Below, one piece after another: positions 35,330-41,360 of a stretch of 64,000 bases of DNA (position 1 is its first letter; every line of letters begins with the position of its first letter). The stretch comes from Mucilaginibacter flavidus. GTDB lineage: Bacteria; Bacteroidota; Bacteroidia; Sphingobacteriales; Sphingobacteriaceae. Below the pieces are notes generated by a model, which was not told the origin of the DNA, searched no databases, and saw only the letters and a list, made by a program, of their open reading frames with translations. Where the stretch lies: assembly GCF_024055575.1 (NCBI RefSeq), contig NZ_JAMXOE010000010.1, positions 124,001-188,000 of the forward strand, in the 5' to 3' direction. The position numbers and the translations under genes are program-made.

Positions 35330-36328
35330 TTACCCATTAATCTCTTTCCACAACAAATCCTTCAGCTCATCGATGTTTTTCTGGGCTACTGATGATATAA
35401 AAATAGAGGGGACATCCGTTGGAAGTTCCTTTTTCATTTCTGCCATCAGCTCATCGTCGAGCATATCCGATTTGGTTACGGCCAGCACTCTTGGTTTATC
35501 GAGCATTTCGGGGTTATATTCCTTCAGTTCGTGCAGTAATATGTGGTATTCTTCTTTTATGCTGCGATTGGTATCCGCAGGCACCATAAACAGCAATACC
35601 GAGTTGCGTTCAATGTGCCTCAAAAACCTAAAACCTAAACCTTTGCCTTGTGATGCACCTTCAATTATGCCCGGTATATCGGCCATGACAAACGACTTTC
35701 CACCCCTGTAGGCTACTATACCCAGGTTGGGTACAATAGTAGTGAACGGGTAATCGGCAATCTCGGGCTTCGCAGCCGATACTACTGAAAGCAAGGTTGA
35801 TTTACCGGCGTTCGGGAAGCCCACCAGGCCAACATCGGCCAGTATTTTCAACTCCAGTACGTTCCACTCTTCTTTGCCGTCTTCACCGGGTTGGGCAAAC
35901 CGCGGGGTTTGCAGGGTTGGCGTTTTAAAGTGCCAGTTACCCAGGCCGCCGCGACCGCCGTCTGTTAATATTCTTGTTTCGCCGTCGGTAGTTATTTCAA
36001 ACAGTGTTTCGCCTGTTTCGGCGTTTTTGGCTATGGTACCCAGCGGCACTTCCAATATTTCGTCCATGCCGGTTTTGCCGCTCTTCAACGAGCTGCCGCC
36101 AGCGCCGCCGTCACCGGCTATAACATGCTTACGGAATTTAAGGTGCAAAAGTGTCCATAGTTGGGCATTGCCCTTAACAATAACATGACCGCCCCTGCCG
36201 CCGTCGCCACCATCCGGGCCGCCTTTAGCTGTAAATTTATCCCGGTGCAAATGAGATGAACCCGCCCCTCCGTGGCCGCTGCGGCAACAGATTTTCACAT
36301 AATCAACAAAATTTGAACCTTGAGACAT
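35330..36328 (-). CDS. obgE: Obg family GTPase
   Basis: A 332-residue ribosome-associated GTPase. The N-terminal Obg fold (NFVDYVKICCRSGHGGAGSS with Gly-rich loops KGGPDGGDGGRGGHV) is followed by the G domain: GFPNAGKSTLL (G1), YPFTTIVPNLG (G2), DIPGIIEGAS (G3), AVTKSDM (G4). The start MSQGSNFVDYVKI is chosen; the frame extends 18 codons upstream (MDLSGKSEIEHPQ...), but these codons are made of an ATTTCGG heptad repeat. Read-through from that upstream ATG cannot be excluded. It follows adk by about 90 nt. Confidence 0.95.
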   Translation of the reverse strand: MSQGSNFVDYVKICCRSGHGGAGSSHLHRDKFTAKGGPDGGDGGRGGHVIVKGNAQLWTLLHLKFRKHVIAGDGGAGGSSLKSGKTGMDEILEVPLGTIAKNAETGETLFEITTDGETRILTDGGRGGLGNWHFKTPTLQTPRFAQPGEDGKEEWNVLELKILADVGLVGFPNAGKSTLLSVVSAAKPEIADYPFTTIVPNLGIVAYRGGKSFVMADIPGIIEGASQGKGLGFRFLRHIERNSVLLFMVPADTNRSIKEEYHILLHELKEYNPEMLDKPRVLAVTKSDMLDDELMAEMKKELPTDVPSIFISSVAQKNIDELKDLLWKEING

Positions 36329-36335
36329 AATTTTT

Positions 36336-36421
36336 ATTTCGGATTGCGGATGTTCGATTTCGGATTTACCTGATAAATCCAAAATATAAAATTCCGAAAT
36401 GGGAATTCCGAAATCCGAAAT
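36336..36421. repeat. ATTTCGG heptad inverted repeat between adk and obgE
   Basis: The left arm is ATTTCGG, ATTGCGG, ATGTTCG, ATTTCGG, ATTT with a 7-bp period; the right arm is TTCCGAAATGGGAA and TTCCGAAATCCGAAATC. It begins at the adk stop codon and runs to just before obgE. The same words lie in frame inside mqnB and mqnD. Confidence 0.85.
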
Positions 36422-36993
36422 CAGTAAGTAGCAATAATGCCGCCTATTGTGTCAAATATTTCACTGACAGAACCGATGCCATTTATGCTTTTGTATTTAT
36501 TTTGAGTTTTATAGAAACCCGCAACAGGTGCGGTTTTATCGTTATATTCTTTTATTCGCTTGCGGATAACTTCCGGGTTTGCATCGTCAGGGCGACCGGA
36601 ATCTTTGCCGCGCAATAATAGGCGGGACTCCAGCTCGTCGTCATTAACCTCCAGTGCAACCATTCCCGATATCGGTGCGTTTTTGCTCGCCAGTAATTCG
36701 TCCAGAGCTTCGGCTTGTGCCACTGTACGGGGGAAACCGTCAAAAATAAACCCTTTAGCATCCTTATTGGCATCCAGCTTATGGCTAATCATCCCGATAA
36801 CTACCGCATCGGGAACTAATTTACCCTCGTCCATCAGCTTTTTAGCTTCTAAACCGAGTTCGGTTCCCTGCGCAATTTCACCACGCAAAAGGTCGCCTGT
36901 TGAAAGGTGTATCAGGCCGTATTTTTCTATAAGCTTTTGTGATTGAGTCCCTTTCCCAGCTCCGGGAGGACCAAACAATACCAGGTTCAGCAT
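36421..36993 (-). CDS. adk: Adenylate kinase
   Basis: A 190-residue kinase that interconverts ATP + AMP and 2 ADP. P-loop FGPPGAGKGTQSQKL, AMP site HLSTGDLLRGEIAQG, FIFDGFPRTVAQAEAL, and RPDDANPEVIRKRI. It is the short type: the LID lacks the zinc-binding cysteines and insert. The preceding tRNA-Arg terminator and the obgE gene behind it define its transcription unit. Confidence 0.97.
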   Translation of the reverse strand: MLNLVLFGPPGAGKGTQSQKLIEKYGLIHLSTGDLLRGEIAQGTELGLEAKKLMDEGKLVPDAVVIGMISHKLDANKDAKGFIFDGFPRTVAQAEALDELLASKNAPISGMVALEVNDDELESRLLLRGKDSGRPDDANPEVIRKRIKEYNDKTAPVAGFYKTQNKYKSINGIGSVSEIFDTIGGIIATY

Positions 36994-37007
36994 GCTTCTA
37001 TCAAATT

Positions 37008-37038
37008 AAAAGCCTTTCGGTACTATACAGAAAGGCTT
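37008..37038 (-). terminator. Terminator of the tRNA-Arg transcript
   Basis: On the minus strand AAGCCTTTC / GAAAGGCTT forms a 9-bp stem with a small loop, followed by TTTTAATTT. It lies between tRNA-Arg and adk, 75 nt after the tRNA 3' end. Confidence 0.85.
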
Positions 37039-37042
37039 AATT

Positions 37043-37105
37043 AGTCTTGAGTCCGGAGTCGTTAATCCTAAGTGCTTTCGACTTGAGACTAAAGACTTTC
37101 GACTT
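37043..37105. repeat. GACTNNN heptad repeat downstream of tRNA-Arg
   Basis: AGTCTTG, AGTCCGG, AGTCGTT words on one side and GACTTGA, GACTAAA, GACTTTC on the other, 7-bp period, forming an imperfect inverted repeat. Confidence 0.75.
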
Positions 37106-37113
37106 CTTTAATG

Positions 37114-37187
37114 TGCACTTGAAGGGAGTCGAACCCCTAACCTCCTGATCCGTAGTCAGGTGCTCTATCCAATTGAGCTACAAGTGC
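37114..37187 (-). tRNA. tRNA-Arg (anticodon ACG)
   Basis: On the minus strand the 74-nt sequence folds into a full cloverleaf: acceptor GCACTTG/CAAGTGC with discriminator A, D-arm GCTC...GAGC, anticodon arm CCTGA-CTACGGA-TCAGG with anticodon ACG, and T-arm AGGGG-TTCGACT-CCCTT. CCA is not encoded. Its first ten bases double as the end and stop codon of the upstream GIY-YIG gene. It reads CGN arginine codons after A34-to-inosine editing. Confidence 0.97.
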
Positions 37188-37426
37188 AATACTCTATCTA
37201 AAAACTCGCGCCCAACACCTGTTTTAAGGTATTTTTCGCGATTTACAGCTTCCAACAACGTATCGAAGCTCTCTGTATAAACAATCTTCCAAGGCCTATA
37301 TGCTTTAGTCGATTTTGTGTATCCTGCATTGTGTTGAATAAGTCTTTTTTCAAAGTCGTTACTCATACCAATATACCTGCGTCCATATTGTTCACTTAAT
37401 AAAACATATACATAGAACATATATGG
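37152..37426 (-). mobile_element. GIY-YIG element inserted at the tRNA-Arg anticodon
   Basis: Between two copies of the tRNA anticodon (positions 37152 and 37426) lie 274 bp that hold only a GIY-YIG gene and a fresh 5' half of tRNA-Arg. Upstream is the displaced original 5' half (37426-37481, 34 of 36 tRNA bases identical). The layout means the unit landed in the anticodon loop and restored the tRNA by carrying its own 5' half. I infer a minimal homing element; the sequence shows the duplication directly. Confidence 0.75.
37178..37420 (-). CDS. Small GIY-YIG endonuclease (UPF0213/URI type)
   Basis: An 80-residue single-domain nuclease. The GIY-YIG motif reads YVYVLLSEQYGRRYIGMS; the catalytic Arg follows in FEKRLIQHN and the metal-binding Glu lies in LLEAVNREKYLKTG. 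There is no DNA-binding domain. The ATG lies five bases after the displaced tRNA half, and the final residues VLHL and TAG are the first ten bases of the intact tRNA-Arg. The gene is thus embedded in the tRNA transcript, read from the original tRNA promoter. Confidence 0.9.
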   Translation of the reverse strand: MFYVYVLLSEQYGRRYIGMSNDFEKRLIQHNAGYTKSTKAYRPWKIVYTESFDTLLEAVNREKYLKTGVGREFLDRVLHL

Positions 37427-37481
37427 TAGTCAGGTGCTTTATCCAATTGAGCCCTGCCTGCCGGCAGGCAGGTACAAGTAC
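37426..37481 (-). pseudogene. Displaced 5' half of tRNA-Arg with palindrome insert
   Basis: On the minus strand GTACTTGTA, then the 20-nt palindrome at 37453-37472 (CCTGCCTGCC/GGCAGGCAGG), then GCTCAATTGGATA, AAGC, ACCTGACTAC. Apart from the palindrome it differs from the intact tRNA by two bases, and it stops within the anticodon. It cannot form a tRNA. Confidence 0.88.
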
Positions 37482-37497
37482 TTTTTCAAACGGACTG

Positions 37498-37505
37498 CAA
37501 AGATA
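37498..37505 (-). promoter_or_regulatory. -7 promoter box of the original tRNA-Arg transcription unit
   Basis: TATCTTTG on the minus strand matches TAnnTTTG and lies 17 nt upstream of the displaced tRNA half. It now drives remnant, GIY-YIG gene and intact tRNA as one transcript. Confidence 0.65.
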
Positions 37506-37540
37506 GAATTTCTTTTCAAACAGCTGTAATTTTTTTCAAA

Positions 37541-38002
37541 TTACTTTACTGCAGCATCAATTGCTTCAAAATTTGGCAAGTCGCCGGCCGACTCCAATAC
37601 CTCAGCGTAAATTATATTTTGCTCTTCATCTATAACAAAAGCAGCACGTTTTGATACGCCTTTCATACCAAAAGCAAATTCGTTATATAAGGCCCCGTAG
37701 GCAGCCGAAACTTCTTTGTTGAAGTCGGAAAGTAAATCGAACTGGTAGTTGTTTTCTTCTTTGAACTTGCCCAACGTAAAAAGCGAATCTACTGAAACAC
37801 CTAAAACAATCGCGTTTAAGCCTTCATAATAACCAAAGTTATCGCGCATGGTACATAATTGTTCGGTACAAACGCTGGTGAACGCTAAAGGGAAAAAATG
37901 CAGTATTACCTTTTTACCTTTAAAATCAGATAGCGAAACTTCCTTTTTTTCGGTGTTGAACAAAGTGAACTGTGGTGCGGCAGAGCCTGTTTGTATTGAC
38001 AT
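37541..38002 (-). CDS. Thiol peroxiredoxin (AhpC/Bcp superfamily)
   Basis: A 153-residue thioredoxin-fold peroxidase. The peroxidatic Cys lies in HFFPLAFTSVCTEQLCTM, with the usual Pro and Thr before it; a second Cys five residues on may resolve it. The rest (LGVSVDSLFTLGKFKEE, RAAFVIDEEQNI) fits the AhpE/Bcp-like group. It reduces hydrogen peroxide or organic peroxides. It is monocistronic, upstream of the tRNA-Arg unit on the same strand. Confidence 0.9.
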   Translation of the reverse strand: MSIQTGSAAPQFTLFNTEKKEVSLSDFKGKKVILHFFPLAFTSVCTEQLCTMRDNFGYYEGLNAIVLGVSVDSLFTLGKFKEENNYQFDLLSDFNKEVSAAYGALYNEFAFGMKGVSKRAAFVIDEEQNIIYAEVLESAGDLPNFEAIDAAVK

Positions 38003-38390
38003 AGGTGTGTTTTTTATGCAAAGGAATGATAAATATTTAAATGTTGCAGTCGCAGTATATAATTATTAAGTCAAATTGATATATTAAATGTTGGTGGATA
38101 CGAAAACTGCGGCATTGGTAATTACTGATATTATGGTGAGCTACCGGGCGGAAAAGGCTTCGCTGGTTAGTCCAGCGAGTAGTTTTTTGGGGCGAGTGAA
38201 TTATGGCATTCCAAGACTGAACGCTGAGTTACGCACCTAGGGCGCGGATTGTTTTGTTTCGCTGATTTCTACCAATATTTGGCCCCGATGTGGCCGAAAA
38301 ACATTTGTGCCACATATTGGTAGAAAAATATAACATAAATACCTGCGTGCCGCAGGTACGCAACCTATTGAATATATTAATGCCAACCTT
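38003..38390. other. 388-bp gap with hairpins, no gene seen
   Basis: No credible open frame is present. It contains a small stem CGCTGG/CCAGCG near 38160-38180, a long inverted repeat (38266-38326) and an ACCTGCGTGCCGCAGGT palindrome near 38340. It separates two same-direction genes. Confidence 0.6.
38266..38326. repeat. Inverted repeat TTTCTACCAATAT
   Basis: The left arm TTTCTACCAATATTTGGC (38266-38283) pairs with the right arm GCCACATATTGGTAGAAA (38309-38326). The loop contains GGCC-rich sequence. It resembles dispersed palindromes of Bacteroidota. Confidence 0.8.
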
Positions 38391-40007
38391 TCACTCCCCC
38401 AACAACGCCCTCAAACTCTCAATTGTGTCGGCTTCTTCTTTCGGCTTATCAAGTCGCCATCGTAAAATGCGCGGGAAACGCAGAGCAATCCCTGATTTGT
38501 GACGGGTGGATTTATTTATGCCCTCAAAACCAATTTCAAAAACCAGCTCGGGTTTTACGGTGCGTACGGGACCGAATTTTTCGAGGGTGTTGCGTTTGAC
38601 GAAGTAGTCGACCTTGTTTATTTCGGCATCGGTGAGGCCGCTGTAGGCTTTGGCGAAGGGCACCAGCTTGTCGCCGTCCCAAACGGCGAAGGTGTAGTCG
38701 GTGTAAAGGTCGGCGCGGCGGCCGTGGCCTTTTTGGGCGTATATCATTACGGCGTCGACAGATAGCGGATCTATCTTCCATTTCCACCAGTCGCCGCGTT
38801 TGCGGCCAACCTGGTAGGCGGCGTTTTTGCGTTTTAGCATAATACCTTCCGCAATCATGGCACGCGATTGTTCACGCGTTTTTCCCAATTCCTCCCATGT
38901 AGTAAATTGTATCAAGGCAGATAAGCGGAACATTTCCGGGAAGGGTGTTGCCGCCTGCAATCCTTCGAGAATTACCCGGCGTTCGGCCTGGGTTTTATGG
39001 CGGATATCTTCGCCTTTATATTCCAGGCAATCGTAAGCAATAACTGCAACCGGGCTTTCTTCCAGAATTTTTTTACTGAGGTTTTTACGGCCGATGCGTG
39101 TTTGCAAAACATTGAACGGCATGGGCTGCCCGTTTTGAAAGCTAAGCAACTCGCCATCTATCACCGTTCCATCAGGCAGGGCTTGTAAAAAAGGGTGTAA
39201 CTCGGGGAATTTGTCGGTTGCGAGGTCTTCGCCGCGACTCCAGATAAAAATCTCACCGCCACGTTTGATCAGTTGCGAGCGAATGCCATCCCATTTCCAT
39301 TCGGCCTGCCATTGGCCTTCCTCCCCTAAATCAATCTTCAATTCATCTGTCGATTTTTGTTTTTCGGATGTCTCCTGTATGGGGTAAGCCAAAAAGAAGG
39401 GGTAGGGGCGCGATATGTCGTCGGATGCGCTTTGTTCCTGCACCAGTTGTTCGTAAGTATAGGTTTCGGGCATCCAGCTACCCATTATGCGATGGGTTAG
39501 GGCGGGAGCTTCTATGCCGGTAATGTCAGCCAGCGCTTTTATAACCAAACTTTGCGATACGCCAACGCGGAAACTACCCGTAAGCAATTTATTAAACACG
39601 AAGCGTTCGCTGCTATCCAGCATCGCCCACGAATCCATGAGCCAAAGCTTTTTCTCTTCTTCGGTTTTGGTGCCGAGCGCATTGATCTCGGCAATCCACT
39701 CCGTAAGTGTTTTGTGGCTGCTGCCCCGGTTTTGCGGCATCAGCAGGGCCATGGTTTCGGCCAGATCGCCCACCACATGATAGCTTTCTTCAAACAGCCA
39801 GGCCGGGATTTTTGACGCCTCGATGGCCCAGTTGCGAACCAGTGTGGAATTTATCTGCCGTTTAGGCTTGCGGCCTGAAAACAAAGCCAGCATGTGCATT
39901 TTGTCTGTATCAGGTACAGTGTTAAAATAGTCTTTCAGAATTTTAACCTTCTCGTTGGTTTTGTTGGTTTCATCGAGGGAAAGGAATAGTTGGGCAAAGG
40001 CTTTCAT
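38391..40007 (-). CDS. ATP-dependent DNA ligase
   Basis: A 538-residue single-chain ligase. The adenylation motif with the nucleophilic Lys is AEWKWDGIRSQLIKRGG, followed by ELLSFQNG (motif III area), IMLKRKNAAYQVGRKRGDWWKWK (motifs IV-V) and a C-terminal OB-fold with HKSGIALRFPRILRWR. It belongs to the group encoded with a ligase-associated exonuclease and often a DEXH helicase, used in DNA repair. The exonuclease overlaps it by four bases upstream; the helicase partner is not in the window. Confidence 0.93.
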   Translation of the reverse strand: MKAFAQLFLSLDETNKTNEKVKILKDYFNTVPDTDKMHMLALFSGRKPKRQINSTLVRNWAIEASKIPAWLFEESYHVVGDLAETMALLMPQNRGSSHKTLTEWIAEINALGTKTEEEKKLWLMDSWAMLDSSERFVFNKLLTGSFRVGVSQSLVIKALADITGIEAPALTHRIMGSWMPETYTYEQLVQEQSASDDISRPYPFFLAYPIQETSEKQKSTDELKIDLGEEGQWQAEWKWDGIRSQLIKRGGEIFIWSRGEDLATDKFPELHPFLQALPDGTVIDGELLSFQNGQPMPFNVLQTRIGRKNLSKKILEESPVAVIAYDCLEYKGEDIRHKTQAERRVILEGLQAATPFPEMFRLSALIQFTTWEELGKTREQSRAMIAEGIMLKRKNAAYQVGRKRGDWWKWKIDPLSVDAVMIYAQKGHGRRADLYTDYTFAVWDGDKLVPFAKAYSGLTDAEINKVDYFVKRNTLEKFGPVRTVKPELVFEIGFEGINKSTRHKSGIALRFPRILRWRLDKPKEEADTIESLRALLGE

Positions 40008-41131
40008 ATTTTGACCTCCTTTTTAGCTTCACCTAAGTCCTCTCCAAAGGAGAGGACTTGGGCTTCGCTCTTTTCAAAGCCATTTGCCTTCGAGATGATT
40101 GGATGAGGCGTTGGTTCTTCTTCCGGCACACTGTTAATTCCTTCATCGTCGCCGTAAAGGGTGTGTACCTCATGTGCATCGAAGCCTATTTCGTTCAAAT
40201 ATCTCGTAAAAGTCGCAGTGTAGCCATGCGTCAGGTAAACGCTTTCGCAGCCCGTGGCGTCAATGGCGCTTATGAGGCCGTCCCAGTCGGCATGGTCTGA
40301 TAGTACAAAGCCCCTGTCGGCCGCACGGCGGCGCTTGGCACCACGAATGGCCATCCAGCCCGAGCAATAGCCAAAGCTGTAAGGGTTAAACTTTCGCATC
40401 CATGGCGTGCCTACAGATGATGGCGGCGCAAGGATGATACCCTTCCGAACCTCTTCCTTCGGCATATCCTGCGTTATCCGGATTGTCGGGTTAAGTTTTA
40501 TGCCATTGCGGCGCAGTGCTTCGTTGGTATTTTCGATTACGCCGTGTGTGTAAACGTTTCCGATAGATAAATCAAGGTTTTGCAAAATGCGCTGCGCTTT
40601 ACCCAGCGAGTAGCCTACAATTACAGTTGCCAGGTTATGCTCCACATTGCTGCGCCACCAACTGTTCACATCGGCAAAAACATCGGCTTGTGGCTTCCAC
40701 TGGTATACGGGCATACCAAAGGTACATTCAGATATAAAGTGATGACAGCGCACCGGCTCAAAAGGCGTGGAAATGCCATCATCCTCCACTTTATAATCGC
40801 CGGATACCACACAGACTTCGCCTTTGTATTCCACCCTCACCTGCGCCGAGCCGATGACATGCCCGGCAGGGAACAAACTAACCTCTACGCCATTCTTCAT
40901 CACTTTTTCGCCATACTCAACAGTTTGCAGGTTGATTTCGCCGAGGCGATACAAGAGCACTTCTCGTGAGAAATGATGCGCCAGGTAACGTTTATGGCCC
41001 AAATAAGCATGGTCGGCGTGGGCGTGGGTTATCACTGCATCGTCAACCGGTTTCCATGGGTCGATATAGAATTTACCGGTAGCGCAGTAAATCCCTTTAT
41101 CGGTAAACTCAAGCAGCGGTTTTTTTGCCAT
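40004..41131 (-). CDS. Ligase-associated DNA exonuclease
   Basis: A 375-residue metallo-beta-lactamase/beta-CASP fold nuclease. The metal site HAHADHAYLG follows YIDPWKPVDDAVIT; later motifs are FPAGHVIGSAQVRVE, VSGDYKVEDDG, ECTFGMPVY and LSDHADWDGL. Its stop overlaps the ligase start (ATGA), so the two are translated together. The last about 20 residues (AQVLSFGEDLGEAKKE) are encoded by a palindromic repeat at 40035-40059 and probably are not part of the fold. Confidence 0.92.
   Translation of the reverse strand: MAKKPLLEFTDKGIYCATGKFYIDPWKPVDDAVITHAHADHAYLGHKRYLAHHFSREVLLYRLGEINLQTVEYGEKVMKNGVEVSLFPAGHVIGSAQVRVEYKGEVCVVSGDYKVEDDGISTPFEPVRCHHFISECTFGMPVYQWKPQADVFADVNSWWRSNVEHNLATVIVGYSLGKAQRILQNLDLSIGNVYTHGVIENTNEALRRNGIKLNPTIRITQDMPKEEVRKGIILAPPSSVGTPWMRKFNPYSFGYCSGWMAIRGAKRRRAADRGFVLSDHADWDGLISAIDATGCESVYLTHGYTATFTRYLNEIGFDAHEVHTLYGDDEGINSVPEEEPTPHPIISKANGFEKSEAQVLSFGEDLGEAKKEVKI
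40035..40059. repeat. Palindrome AAGTCCTCTCC inside the exonuclease C-terminus
   Basis: Perfect 11-bp arms AAGTCCTCTCC/GGAGAGGACTT with a 3-base loop, in frame in the last codons of the exonuclease. It is a Bacteroidota-type dispersed palindrome in coding DNA. Confidence 0.8.
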
Positions 41132-41184
41132 AGATTAATAACCTGACTATCGGAAATTGGTTTTAAATGGAAGCTACCCTATTT

Positions 41185-41207
41185 AGCGCAGGCCTGCGAC
41201 CTGCGCT
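41185..41207. repeat. Small palindrome AGCGCAGG
   Basis: AGCGCAGG / CCTGCGCT with a 7-base loop, in the 229-bp gap upstream of the exonuclease gene. Confidence 0.6.
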
Positions 41208-41310
41208 GGTGGATAGCGCCCCTTTGCGGCTTGGAGTATTTCCTGCAACTTAACGGAAATTGTGCGCCTATTTGTTTTGCCCGCACGTGGAGAAAAAACC
41301 TTTTAAACAA

Positions 41311-41336
41311 CAAATCCCGGCCTAAGCCAGGATTTG
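41311..41336 (-). terminator. Probable terminator of the S41 protease gene
   Basis: CAAATCC-GGC / GCC-GGATTTG stem with one mismatch, followed on the minus strand by TTGTTT. The T-run is weak. Confidence 0.5.
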
Positions 41337-41360
41337 CGATATTTCAATCAGGATAATTTT

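Noticed and set aside
37426..37481. A second tRNA-Arg gene
   Set aside because: Only the 5' half is present, with a palindrome between acceptor stem and D-arm, so it cannot fold as a tRNA.
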